DNA from: Mortierella sp. BCC40632
Taxonomy: Eukaryota; Mortierellomycota; Mortierellomycetes; Mortierellales; Mortierellaceae
Assembly: GCA_011634665.1 (NCBI GenBank)
Contig: WAEK01000014.1
Location: forward strand, 1,341,501-1,405,500
Direction: 5' to 3'
DNA length: 64,000 bases
The notes under the pieces are model-generated. The model was not told where the DNA came from. It saw nothing but the letters and a program-made list of their open reading frames with translations, and did no database searches. The translations under genes were made by a program, and so were the position numbers. Below are positions 10,845-21,760 of the stretch, one piece after another (the stretch's first letter is position 1; every line of letters begins with the position of its first letter).

Positions 10845-13292
10845 CTACTCCAGCAGATCTTCCTTTCCCTGCAATATTTTTGCAGTACTTCCCTCAAAAT
10901 TGTTTCCATGGGGTTCACATCTTCCTCCGAGATGATTGCTCAAGAATCTCTCGCTAATGGCATTGAATGCAATCTTGTTGGGAGGACGAGCGAATCCATG
11001 ACCTTCATCCGAGAACAAGACATACCCAACTGGAATATTCCTTGCTACCATGGCTTCAACGATCTGATCCGACTCGGCCTGTTTCACACGAGGATCATTA
11101 GCGCCTTGACCGATAAGCAAGGGCTTCTTGATTTTATCAACAAAAGTCAAAGGTGAGCACTCAAGGAGGAACTTCCGCCCCTCCTCAGTTTTAGGATCTC
11201 CACCAACCCTGAGTACCATCTCCCGATACATTGCACTCCAGTAAGGTGGGATTGTCTCCAGAAGTGTGATGAGATTGCTAGGGCCAACAATATCTACACC
11301 ACAGCAGAACACATCAGGAGTAAACGCTAGTTTGAGATGAAAACGATCAATAGTAATTGTGAGTGTTAAATTTGTATACAGGCTCGCCCTTACAATGACA
11401 CATCGGGCACTAGAAGTAGTTATTCTTACTCAGACCAGTAAGAGTGGAGTATCCTCCGTAGCTGCCACCATAAATAGCCACTTTCTCACGAACTGCAATG
11501 CGCTCAGAGATAGCCCACTCGACACCATCTAGAAGCAGTTGAAAAAGCAAATCTGTTAGTCTATGAGCTAATAAATTCATATTCAATAAGGTCATCCATC
11601 GCCAGGTGCATACCGATGAGATCATTGTGCATATTTTTGCTCCATTGCCCACTTCCAAGGTTAACAAAGCTCTTTCCAAAGCCAGTAGAGCCACGGAAGT
11701 TCACACTCAAGACTGCGAAACCACGGTTACTAAGCCATTGATGTTCTGGATTAAATCCATAGCTGTCTCTCCACCAAGGGCCGCCATGGACGCGAAGAAC
11801 GAGTGGGATAGGTTGAATAGGACGACCAGGACGCTCTGGATCCTCAAGGTGATCTGGGATAGTCAAATATGAAACTAGGTTGTGGCCATCGCGAGACTTG
11901 ATCACAACTGGATGCATGTTGTTAAGAGTATACTGGAGAAGCTCATCATTTGAATGGAACAAGAATGACGTGGAGGTTGTTTCACGATCATAGATATGAT
12001 ATTGAATACCGGATGCAGTGGACTGAGTAATGATCCATTTGGTATTGTCAAGGGATTGCGAACTGATATCGATCTCTCCTTTAAACGTTTCTTCGAGGTA
12101 TTCAAAATCCTTTTTGTATCCAGCATCCAGGACGAACCACTCCGTAGTAGCGTGCTTGACATTGAAAGCAACAGGAATTCCGGTCTTAGGATCCTTAAGA
12201 AGACCTTCGATATCAGCAGCGTTCGGAGACTCTCCCAGAAGTCTAAGAGCCTTATCTGGTGACGTCAAATCCATCTCAACCAAAGCCTAGAAACGTATGG
12301 ATAATAGCCAGGATTACCATAGATCAATAGAGCCTTGTATTAACAAACAAATAATTTAACCAAACAGGTTATCAAGTACAAGTTTTAGTACTCTTTGTCT
12401 TCTACTACACATGTTTGCGTGCCTCACCTTGTTGTCACGTCCAGTACAATCCAACAAGTACGCCTTGGTTCCACTCCTGTTGAGCGAATGGAGGAAGCTA
12501 ACTGAATCTGAGAATTCCCAGGTCAGACTTGGGTCCCATTTTCCTGTAGTCTTATTCTTCTGGAGGAGAATCTTGCTACCATCAGACTGCTCTTGTACTG
12601 TAAAGTGAGCTGCAAGATCACTGGTAGGAAGGAGTGACAGATTAATAGTTGAATTCTGCTCCTGATATCTATGCAGAACGAACGGTCAATAGCACTTACT
12701 CTGCGCAAATCCAGTCACTGAATTTTCCGGTGTTCTCTTCAATCAACTCCAACTCGGCAGTAGTCAGGTTAACAAGGTAGAGATCGAACACAGTTGGGTC
12801 GCGCTTATTCATCATGATGAGCATCTCGTTGGGGCGAGAGAGCGAAAACTTGACTGGGAAAGTGGAGGTACCCTCAAAGGGAGTAAGGTTGAGTTCCTGA
12901 GCTGTTTCAATATTCACTAGGTAAGTTTGCCAATCTATGAAATAAGAGAGACTTGTCAGAGGTTCAGGTACTTTCAACCAGCTAGAAAGAAGAAAGAAGA
13001 TAACAGCGTCATTGAGAATAAATTGACAACCTTCATCTCCATTCTTGTCCTGACTATACACGATGTGGTTGCTATAAGTCCAATGGAACTGTCGGATGCC
13101 ACGCTTTGTGTCGTTTGTGATGCACTTTGCATCTTTTGGATCGGAAACAGGAGCAACCCAGATATTGAGAACGTCATCCTTTGGAGCGATAAAGGCGAGA
13201 AGTCTACCGTCAGGAGAGATAATAGGTTGCAAGCGAGTGGGATTGCCGAATATGACCCTTCTTGGGATGAGAGAATTGCTTGGGCCAGTCAT
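10845..13292 (-). CDS. S9-family serine peptidase (DPP/acylaminoacyl-peptidase type)
   Basis: A six-exon gene of 647 codons. Exons: 13292-13031, 12934-12700, 12620-12428, 12286-11614, 11528-11430, 11326-10845; the five GT-AG introns are 79-141 nt. The exon phases join exactly, and 1944 nt includes the stop. Residues about 1-380 form the WD/beta-propeller-like part ([28 protein letters not shown]). The rest is an alpha/beta hydrolase domain with LRVHGGPW, the nucleophile elbow GGSYGGY (Ser477), Asp565 in QGANDPRV and His597 in DEGHGF. This is the S9 order Ser-Asp-His, so the active site looks complete. Such enzymes trim N-terminal or acylated residues from short peptides. There is no signal peptide, so it is probably cytosolic. 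The start is supported by a TATA box 58 bp upstream. The gene is intact and unlike its transposon neighbours. Which S9 subfamily it belongs to is not settled. Confidence 0.9.
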
Positions 13293-13349
13293 TTCTTGAA
13301 GCGTCGATTGTGGTAGATGAGTTTGTGAAAGTGTGAGAAAAAAGATGCC

Positions 13350-13356
13350 CTTTATA
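13350..13356 (-). promoter_or_regulatory. TATA box of the S9 peptidase gene
   Basis: TATAAAG on the minus strand, 58 bp upstream of the ATG at 13292. The spacing resembles that of the beta-trefoil gene. Confidence 0.5.
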
Positions 13357-14013
13357 CCTTTTCAAATAAGGTTCCGGCTATGTGATGCTGTCTGGGATAA
13401 TCCCGATTGGTCAGTGAGAGTCTTTGTGGGAAAGAACATTTGTTTTCCACAACATCCAGCACACTAGTCAGGGCCGACATCCAAAAACCAAATGGGCTTG
13501 TGTGGGAAGAAACAATGTGGCATTGTTGGCTTGTACAACATTGAAAGTGAGGGGACTGACGAATGTGCTCTCAATGTTGATGCCAAGATTTCAGCTCTCC
13601 TATGTACGTACGTGAGTGCGAAAAATGCTTACTGGAATTGGTAGGGACCTTCTGTTTTGAGAACGTGAAGGCGACACTCTTTTTCGTTTTGTACACAGTA
13701 AGGAAAAAGTAGAAAGATCATTGGTCGCTGCTTTATTGTTTGGCGGCTTACAACTGCGTGTGCCCAAAGCAGGATACCTAAGCGAGACAAAAGTGCATAC
13801 ATCAACGGCCAGTTGGCGTAAATCAAGAATGATAAGGAAAATCTAGGCACTGCAAACTAGACTAATCCCGCTCTTCTTGGCAACTTATTTCCACGCACTC
13901 AGTGGTTCTTTTTCACCTGCCTGACTAAACACAGCGGCCACAAGAACGGCAGGACTTGAGGAGAGCGATCACCTGTTACGCCATTCTTCAATGACTTATA
14001 TACCTCTTTAACT
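13357..14013. other. Intergenic between S9 gene and Fanzor copy B
   Basis: About 650 bp with short frames only. If the Fanzor RNA model holds, the bases just left of 14014 (about 13994-14013, minus strand) would be the native guide of copy B. Nothing else is recognised. Confidence 0.35.
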
Positions 14014-14119
14014 TAAAACTAGCAGCCTTAGCCCGTGGTCCCACGGGTGTTCTCATCGCATCCGGTTGGTGAAGCCTTGGATGTTGAGAACCTAGTTGTC
14101 CCAGTTTGTAGACTGGTGT
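14014..14119 (-). ncRNA. Candidate Fanzor omega-RNA scaffold, copy B
   Basis: The 106 nt between the stop codon of copy B and the point where similarity to copy A ends. Hairpin 1, CCAGT-CTACAA-ACTGG (14101-14116), begins 4 nt after the stop. Hairpin 2, CCCGTG-GGAC-CACGGG (14032-14047), is perfect here and carries a G-T wobble in copy A. The end is CTAGTTTTA (14014-14022). Conserved stems with changed loops argue for RNA structure. Known Fanzor/TnpB guide RNAs sit at this place. The function itself is inferred. Confidence 0.45.
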
Positions 14120-16211
14120 TCATATGAACAAATCGACGGCTAAATGGATCCATTGTATGCCGATCTGGGGAAAGCAGTAGAGAGGCTCAGCGAGAGCAAT
14201 GCACATTGCCGCATTTTGGTCACGACCTTTGATTGTGTTGTGCAACTTGTACGATTCGCATGCTTGGTTGGTGCATTCAACTGCTCCGTGGACTTTGATC
14301 ATCTTGACCTTGCCTTTCACGATCCTCCTTGAGCGCGCTAACTGCACTTCCTTGAAGCAAAAAGGGCACGTCTGGGAACTGCGATAATCATCCTGAACTC
14401 CCACTACTCCATGTCGCATATGTAAATTCCGTATTTTTTTGCCACCTCGTCGAGAGTGACCCTTGGTGCGGCTGCCAACGCCCGTGCCTGCATTTCCATA
14501 CAGAAAAACTGGAATGGGCTGGCTGACTTTGTCCTTTGGGCAAGCGTTCCGGTGAGCGAAGCTTTTCCCTGTACAATTAGCGACATGATAACGCTGACAC
14601 TTCCTACACCATCCATCTAAGGCAACAGGTCAGAGCCATCATCATACAGTCGACTCAACGCGGCAATAGACAATCACTTTTTCCACTTACAAGATGATTT
14701 GGGCTCAACGGCTACATCCTGTGTGCTTTCCGTCGTTTCTTCTGCAACTAGTGTTTCCTTTGGTGCTCTTTCACTGACTGAACGGGCGTGCCGCTGAACA
14801 TGTCTTTTTTCTTCTGCAGCCAACTTGGCCCATACTCTTTTCGTGCGTAAGCGTTGGTAACGGAGTTCTTTGCATCGAGTCTTAGAAGACTCAAATGAGC
14901 ATAGAACCTTCCTGGCAGCTCGTTGCACCTTGGAAGCAGCGTCAATTTCTTCCATCGACTGTGTCAGCTTAAGACTGCCCTGTTGCGTGATGTCTTCAAG
15001 TGCATCCCTGACATCTTGGTTCGATTTTTGTTTTAGTCTGCAGTCTCTTTTGCTTGCAATCTTTTTTGTTCCTGAAAGGTTATCAATTTGAGCCGCTGTG
15101 ATCGAGTACGCCTCGGGTAGCTGTACAATGCTAGGCGCTCCCTGATCTGGAGCCTGCTCGGGGTTTGCTTCAGCTGTTAAATGAGACAACGGTATGGTGG
15201 ATGTAAGTGCTTTAATACCGCTGGCCATGGATACCTCTTTCGTGCGCACTTCAATTACTTACACTGGAGTAGGTGAAATCGGTTGCTGTGCGCCTCTATC
15301 TCCTGGAGGGTTTCTGGACATGTCACGCTCATCTTTACAACGCCAGGATCTGTCCCAGCAAAGACGATACCATCTCTGGGTAGACCAGAAATATCAAGTC
15401 GTTCAGTCGAATCCTCGACAGTGTAGTTCGAGATCGTAGGTCTCGTCATCTCCATCTGCTTTGGATTGTCTCGTTCTCTGGTGCCATCAGCTCTTGAGGC
15501 TCTGAGCATGTTATTCCAGTAGTACCTTTCCTGACGCATCCGTCTGAGATTAGCCCTCAATGGCACAACTTTCTCTCTCACTGCTCGGACGTCTCTTCGT
15601 GCTCCTTGAAGAATCTGGTATGATTGTTTCCGGTTTGTTACTTGACCTAAAACTCTCGTTGCGTTCCTCGACTTAGTGACTTGACGATGAGTACTGCTCG
15701 CATTGAATTGAGCGTTCTCTTTCTCCGTGAGTTCGCTTTGTAGGGGCCTGAGTTCGCTTTCGGATCTGGTGATGGCTTCGTTCACTTCATGAAGTTTATG
15801 GGTGATCTCTTCATGATCGAATCCATGGTTGAGTGCCTCTTCACTCCAGTTAATCGATATTCCTTTACCCGAGCGAGTTTTCTTGCGCTCTTCAAGTTGA
15901 CTGGTGAGCGGTCGACTCCCTCCGCTTGGTCCCGGGAGGAGAGCCTCGCCAGTTATGTGAACTGTGTATCTGTCCACAAAAGTAATAAAGTCGCCAAACT
16001 TGAGTCCATATGAACAAGTAGAGTGCCCGTGGCTTCGCCACTGGCACTCAACCCTCGCCTTTGGTAGTCTTTCCTTCTTTCCTTTTCTTTTTTTTTTAGC
16101 TGCAAGAGTGATGTGAATGGGCTTACCGCGAGGAAACGCCTCGATAGGGACGATCGTGGTAATCGAAGGTGAAGAGCAAAGGGAAAATGTGAGTCGGTGA
16201 GAAAAAGACAT
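14120..16211 (-). CDS. Fanzor RNA-guided nuclease, copy B
   Basis: A three-exon gene: 16211-15263, 15173-14691, 14616-14120; both introns are GT-AG, phase 1. The product is 642 residues, within the range usual for Fanzors. Residues about 66-90 (YGLKFGDFITFVDRYTVHI) start the region shared with copy A. About 130-240 is a coiled coil. RuvC-I is AGTDPGVVK with Asp288. About 380-470 is a charged helical insert absent from copy A. A CX2C-H-C knuckle lies at 481-492 (WCRKCQRYHVANC). LYGNAGTGVGSR (516-527) sits at the RuvC-II position. DDYRSSQTCPFC opens the zinc ribbon (Cys561, 564, 592, 597). RuvC-III is GRDQNAA with Asp610. The position that is Glu in copy A (SEYRSS) is Asp554 here. The first 65 residues do not match copy A and abut repeat R, so the true N-terminus may be lost or replaced. 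Fanzors use a 3' RNA to cut DNA and are carried by transposons. Probably expressed-like, activity unknown. Confidence 0.75.
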
Positions 16212-16230
16212 GCCTGGACACTTGGTCTCA

Positions 16231-16481
16231 GGAACGTTGAGTATTTATTCTGTTTCCTGTCCCACAGGAAGCTCTATCTAATGTACATAGCTGCTGTGAT
16301 GTGCACGTGCCCAAAGCACTGCTCCTCTGATATGGGTCTGCCACCATAGATCCCAAGTCGAACAGCAAGGTTAAATAGAGCAGACAGTGGGTGACTGAGT
16401 GTACCTTACTAATGCTCTCTCGAATCCCTCCCCCTACCCTCTCTATCTCGTAGACACACACTCAAACACAACACACACACA

Positions 16482-16556
<75 letters not shown>
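16231..16556. repeat. Repeat R copy 1, left part
   Basis: The sequence from GTTGAGTATTTATTCTG to the CT microsatellite and poly-T (16484-16556) matches 55221-55515. DIRS-1 is inserted in the poly-T, and R continues at 20899. Together 16231-16556 plus 20899-21723 equal the uninterrupted copy at 55221-56378, which acts as an empty site. Its boundary with Fanzor copy B is at about 16231. Confidence 0.7.
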
Positions 16557-16557
<1 letters not shown>

Positions 16558-16872
16558 GGGAACCAAGACGACAAAGGAAGTCTTGGCTTCATTATCCGAG
16601 ACTGCGACCCTATACTGTGTAATCCTTCTTTCTTTTTAATTCCACTCGAGATACAAATAAAATAAAAGAAAATCTAGCTAGAAATACCTCACTTGGCTAT
16701 CTCTGGACTCTTCATCTTTCTTTCGCGACTTCATAATACTAAGGCAAAAGGGTGGAGAGGGTGGGACAGTATAGGGTCGCAGTCTCGGATAATGAAGCCA
16801 AGACTTCCTTTGTCGTCTTGGTTCCCCATTATCCTTCATAGGGACTGCGACCCTATACTGTGGCTTCAGAGA

Positions 16873-18137
16873 CTAGCCAAGGACAACTTTGGTGAAATTT
16901 GAGTTCGTCTTGCTGGAAAGACGATAAAATTTCGCAAACATAGAAGACGACGACCAATTGCCCTGAGCAATGATGTCGTCAATGCTGACTCCTCTCTTCG
17001 CGGCTTGCGTGGACCCCGCGGCTCTTGCTTTGGGTGTGATTGCGCCTGGAGGGAGTTGTAGTCTTGACATGACGGCCTTGATGTGTTTACTGATTCGTTG
17101 GGCAGAAATACAGAGCTCATGATGCTTGACGTGTCGGACCAAAGGGTTGTATGAGAGCGATGGCTGGGTCGGGTGTGGTACTACAAGACGGTCCTTAGCG
17201 AACCGGGCGACATAAGTCTTGAATGTTTCCACTGGGCACAAGGCTGGGTCCGATGGGCAGTGCGTTGAGGATGACAAACTTGTTCTTGTGGATACCGTTG
17301 TTCTTCTTTTGGTCGGAGGATGAGGAGACGTATGAGTGTCTTTTCGACTTGGCATCCATCCAGATCAATACGTTCGATGTCGCTTGGGCGAAGGAATGCG
17401 CACATGCCTATTGACCAACATAGCTTCTGTGTGAGAAGTTCGGCTGATACTCGACTGTTTGGTGGAAGCGAACGGAAGTAATCTAATATCGGGGATATGT
17501 TCAGATCCATCTCTTTGTTCGAGTCGGTCTCGTTGGCTCGTAAGACACGGAAAAAACTGGAGAAGTAGCTGTCTTGTTGGAAAGGCAGAGCATCTTCGAA
17601 AAGACCTGTGAGCTGTGCACGATAGGTAGAAATTGTCGATGCTTTCCATCGCTTATGAGTATGTCCCCAGGCTAGGAAGTTTAGGACGTTGGCTGGTTCG
17701 GGGATTGTTGGATCCAGTTCTCTTTCCTTGCACCATTTTATGAAAGCTCTTTGCGTGTGACCGTAACGTTTTCGCTTCAATTTTTCTGTTTCTGCATCCC
17801 TGATGATGTTGACCACCGACTCATCGTATCCTTTGCTCATCATCGTTCTACGGCGCTTATGTTCCAAGCTAGCAATGACCAGTGCGGGTTCTTCCTCATG
17901 ATCCCTGGGTCTTTTTTTCTGGAGGCGGTTAGAACGGCGGATCGTGGTACTGGGGTTGGGGATTCCTGAGTCATCTTCGTCACCACTGGATACCATATCG
18001 CGCTCTCCCAATTCGGAGTGATCAACGTTGCTGTCAGTTTCTCCTCCTGGATTCTCTGCAGGGTCTGCGGGATTAAATTCCATGGTGGGCATATGTAAAA
18101 AGGCGGCCCAGTCCTTTCCAAGAATGTTGAAGTGCAT
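16873..18137 (-). CDS. DIRS-1 tyrosine recombinase (frames shifted)
   Basis: The recombinase joins the cDNA circle into the genome. Two overlapping frames cover it. The upstream one (18137-17181) holds the SAM-like N-terminal domain (FIKWCKERELDPTIPEPANV, STISTYRAQLTGLF) and the first catalytic Arg region FLRPSDIERIDL. The downstream one (17355-16873) has KARAAGSTQAAKRGVSIDDI and IAQGNWSSSSMFAKFYRL, with the conserved Arg and the nucleophile Tyr in FYRL. A frameshift near 17290-17330 separates them and may be decay or assembly error. It lies at the 3' end, just before the internal complementary region, as in other DIRS elements. Confidence 0.75.
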
Positions 18138-18359
18138 TCTGTGCTACTGCTTCCGGATCGTACTTCCAAGACATAAAGTTCTTCAGCTTCGTGTTGGTCC
18201 TTGAGGCGAAGAGGTCGATGTGATGAGGTCCCCATTTTTCGTCTATCTTCTGGAAGGTGTCGTGGTGGATGCTCCATTCCAACTGACTCTGCAATTGACG
18301 GCTGGGAGGGTCGGCTGGGTTGAACTCCGAAGGGACGAATGCTGTCGTGATCGATGTTC

Positions 18360-19680
18360 CTGTCTCCAAGCAATGTGTCCATATTCGGTCTGCTAGTGCC
18401 ATCAGTTCCGGTGAGCGGTCCCCCAAACTTGTTGATGTAAGCGATCGTTGTCGTGTTGTCGCAGTAAATTAGTAGTCTCTTTCCTTGAAACTGTGGTTGA
18501 GTGACTGTGTACCATATCACCATAAGCTCCTTCAAGTTGATATGTGTCGTCGACATTTGTTTGTCCCATGTTCCTGACAATGAGTGATGATCCTGAACTA
18601 TCCCCCATCCTGTATCCGAGGCATCGGTGTAAATCTCTGCTTCCGGAGGTTGATGGATCCATGTGAGTCCGTTCCATGATTGCAAGCCTTCGATCCACCA
18701 TTGAAGGTCCTCCTGGGCTAGTGTCGTCAGTGAAATAGATCCCGTCCATGAAATCCCCCGTTGAAGGGCTTCGTTCTTCACTTGGACCAGGTTCTGGCAT
18801 CTGAGTCTTGCTGGTAGTACTGCTGCTGTCATAGCGAGCGCTTTTTTCCGATGAAGGACGAGAGGGCTTTCAGCGTCATCTTTGCTCTTCTTGACCATCT
18901 TGGAGGCTTTCTCCTGATGTCGCGGATCTTTTCCTTGGGTACTGCGAGCGTCATCTTCTTCGAGTCTATCACGAAGCCCAGGTGTGAAATCGACTGTGTG
19001 GGTTCCAGATGAGACTTGCTCTCTTTCACTAGGAATCCGAGCGACTTCAGCTTGTCGAGAACTTGTCTTGTTGCCTTCAAGGACTGCTCCCTGTTCCTGG
19101 CCACTATCAGTAGATCGTCTAGGTATGCTGTAATCCTTATTCCCTTGCGCCGAGCCCATCTGAGGATCGGTTTGAGCATCTTCGTAAAGACGTAAGGCGC
19201 TAAGGAGAGACCGAAGGGTAGCACGCGGAACTGGTATTGTTTCCCTTTCCAATGGAACTGTAAGTATTTTCTGGAAGTCTCGTGAATGAGAACATGGAGG
19301 AATGCATCCTGGAGATCCACACTGGTCATGTAGTCTCCCCTTGTTGATCAAACTGCAAACCGTCTTTATGCTCTCCATCTTGAAGTGTTTCTGATGTACA
19401 TACTGGTTTAGAGGTCGGAGATTGAGCACTGGTCTCAAGTCGCCTGTCTTTTTTGGGATCGTAAATATTCGGCTCGTAAATCCATTTTCGGTAGCTTCCT
19501 CTATCGCGCGTTTTTCTAGTAGGGCGAGGATTTCCATTTCGATCGTTTCCGTTTCCTTGTTCTGTCGTGGGTGGTGGTGTCTGGGGTGAGGACTGTCTGG
19601 CGGGAGGGATGTGAATGGGATTTTGAATCCACTTTCGATAGTTTGACGAACCCAGTTTTCGTCTGTGAGTTTTTCCCATG
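18360..19680 (-). CDS. DIRS-1 reverse transcriptase / RNase H (several frames)
   Basis: Minus-strand frames encode the polymerase. 19330-18829 has MTSVDLQDAFLHVLIHETSR, FRVLPFGLSLAPYVFTK and the active-site AYLDDLLIVA. Upstream of it, 19680-19326 encodes the RT start (NIYDPKKDRRLETSAQSPTS in a shifted frame). RNase H follows in another frame: AEIYTDASDTGWGI, HINLKELMVIW and IYCDNTTTIAYINKFGG. Several frame changes break the polypeptide. RT and RNase H are fused to each other but not to an integrase, as in DIRS. Confidence 0.75.
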
Positions 19681-19689
19681 CTGCCTGAA

Positions 19690-20793
19690 ACCTGTGTAGG
19701 CGTCCCCTACTGGCGTCCCCGGCCTCGACCGCGTCCTCTCGGGTTCGAGGCTTGCTGAAAAGACTGGCGGTTGCTGTCGCCACTGGGAGGCTGGTGAGAC
19801 TCTGATGCAGAGTTGTTGTTTCTTTGGCCCGAATTGTCTGTGCCGTTGTTGTTTCCTTCGTAACTACGGTTGCCTTGGTTGCCATAATTGTTATTCCGGA
19901 AGTTACCTCTGTTTTGCCTCTGAAACTGCCTTTGTCGTTTTGACCTGTCGCTTTCTTAAGTGACTTGGTAAACTTCTGTTGGTCGATAAAGTCCTGGTGC
20001 GTGAGAATTGGGCTCCCTTCCGTTGGGGTCTGTTGGTGGAATGACATTCTTGTCCCTGTAAATTGCTTGGGTACGAAGTTGTCCAATTTCAGTGCTGAGT
20101 GCGGCGAGGTTGTATCGAAGAATGTCCAGCGTCTCCAGAGTGTTGGACGTGATCGGGTCATCTGGATCAGCTGCTGTCGAGGAAAGGATGGCATGTACTG
20201 TCGCATCAATTGGTCGTGTAAGGTGTGCCAATTTTGTTTGCAGTGTAGCAAGTTCTTGGTCTCTCTTCTGAAGGTGTTTGGAAGTGTTGAGGTTGGAGGG
20301 AAGCACCGGTGCTGTGTGTGTATTCAACGCCTCGCACACGAGGGAAGTGTTTAATGTCAGTGTAACCGTCGTCTTCGTCCCATTTGGGATGGGCATGGAA
20401 TTCCTGTCGATGTTTGAAGCTGGGAAGATACTCTTCAAGCCTTTCGTAGGGTTCGAGGATTGGGACGTTCGGATTGGTCGTAAGGTGAGGGTCTTTGACT
20501 TCGTTTGCTGGAGGTGTAGCGTTAGCCTGTCGAAGAGCTGGGGCCAGAGCTGCCACCAAGGCTTGGATGTCCTGAGGGGTGAGGGTGGAAGGGAGAGGGT
20601 GGGTGAACTGTGTATGTTGGGTGGGGTTATCGCCTTGAGAATGTTGAATGGGGTTACCATTCGAAGGTTGGTGAGTGGGGTTACCACTCTGGGAAGATTC
20701 TGGTGTAGTAAGGTCATTGATCATTTCATAAATGTGCTCGAGCGGACGTGTTCCTGCGAGAGAAAGAAAGATGAAGAGTCCAGAGATAGCCAA
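19690..20793 (-). CDS. DIRS-1 Gag-like protein (frames shifted)
   Basis: The 5' part of DIRS-1 encodes a polar, Pro/Thr/Gln-rich protein with an N-terminal stretch GTRPLEHIYEMINDLTTPE, followed by a helical region (LAHLTRPIDATVHAIL, LETLDILRYNLAAL) and an Asn/Gly-rich C-terminal tail (about 19950-19720). The same helical block LANLTRPIDLFLHQVW occurs in DIRS-2. It probably coats the RNA. Two overlapping frames imply at least one frameshift. No zinc knuckle was seen. Confidence 0.55.
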
Positions 20794-20898
20794 GTGAGGT
20801 ATTTCTAGCTAGATTTTCTTTATTTTATTTGTATCTCGAGTGGAATTAAAGAAAGAAGGATTACACAGTATAGGGTCGCAGTCCCTATGAAGGATAAT

Positions 20899-20935
20899 TT
20901 TTTTGTATATCTCTCTCTCTTTCTTTCTTTCTTTG

Positions 20936-20967
<32 letters not shown>

Positions 20968-21101
20968 TTTCTCTTCCGTAGCATTCCTTTTATTCTCGTT
21001 CTAACTTTCTGAAGGGACGTGGAGGGAAGGCAACGAAGCCGGGTGTAATGGGGTTAAAGAGTCGGAGCAAGCGCGCTATAGACTATAGTCATTTACCTCT
21101 G

Positions 21102-21140
<39 letters not shown>

Positions 21141-21723
21141 TTCCCTTCATCGTTATAAGAATTGTCGCTGAGAATGATAGGTGTTCTTCTTCATATTCTT
21201 GGTTATATTTAATGCCTTCGCGTAGAGTATCCTGGCCAAGTTGGGAGTCTACTCCAAAGTAATACTCTCATTCGAAACACCCTATAGCATTTTATCTTTT
21301 TGCAAGTGCATGGAGATGTGTCGGAAAGGCAATGGATACATGTTGTTCCTGAGAAGCAATGAAATTGATATACTGAAGCGTCTTTAGGTATTTCAAAACC
21401 GACCAAGTCCTCATGGATGACAAAGTGGATATCTTTGTACCCAAATGGTTCCAACCAACAGGATAGCTCTTTTAATTGAAAAATATATGGGTATGTTTGG
21501 TTGACTGAGCTTATTATCACTCCATCTTCATCACGGGTAGAAATAGTGATGGAGCAAAGTCTTTCAAGCCTTGATTGCTAGATGTTATTGTCTGCTGATC
21601 TGGGGTCAGAAGGAGGAAGGGACTCCAAGTCCGAGAAAAGGGGGACAATACTGACGTCGACCACTTTGAAAAGTTACAATATTATTTCTATTTCTATTGG
21701 ATCTAGAAGGGCAGGCTGGCCAT
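20899..21723. repeat. Repeat R copy 1, right part
   Basis: This continues repeat R after DIRS-1 and matches about 55516-56378. It starts in CTTT-type microsatellites (20910-20975), then GTAGCATTCCTTTTATTCTC, a second poly-T (21104-21136) and a conserved coding-like stretch. It stops at about 21723, where DIRS-3 begins; copy 2 continues unbroken. Confidence 0.7.
21209..21600 (-). pseudogene. Conserved unknown ORF in repeat R (copy 1)
   Basis: The minus strand encodes PYIFQLKELSCWLEPFGYKD, IHFVIHEDLVGFEIPKDASV and ITISTRDEDGVIISSV, nearly the same as the frame at 56005-56331. Conservation of protein rather than chance frames suggests a real, duplicated gene piece. I do not recognise the family. 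A stop (NNI*QS) and frameshifts suggest this copy is decayed. Confidence 0.4.
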
Positions 21724-21760
21724 TAGCTGACAGAGTCGAATATATGAAGACTCAAGCTTA

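Larger units (their letters stand above)
16557..20898 (-). mobile_element. DIRS-1: complete-looking DIRS retrotransposon
   Basis: A 4.34-kb element encoding Gag, RT, RNase H and a tyrosine recombinase instead of an integrase. Inverted terminal repeats lie at about 16603-16723 and 20764-20882, with unique outer ends GGGGAACC (left) and GGATAAT (right). The internal complementary region at 16766-16862 carries the reverse complement of the left end fused at 16827/16828 to that of the right end. This is the textbook DIRS arrangement used to circularise the cDNA. No target duplication is expected or seen. The insertion lies in the poly-T of repeat R. Coding frames are broken in places. Confidence 0.88.

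Noticed and set aside
16484..16556. CT microsatellite plus poly-T as a regulatory element of Fanzor copy B
   Set aside because: The same tract is in R copy 2 without a Fanzor gene nearby; nothing links it to expression of this gene.
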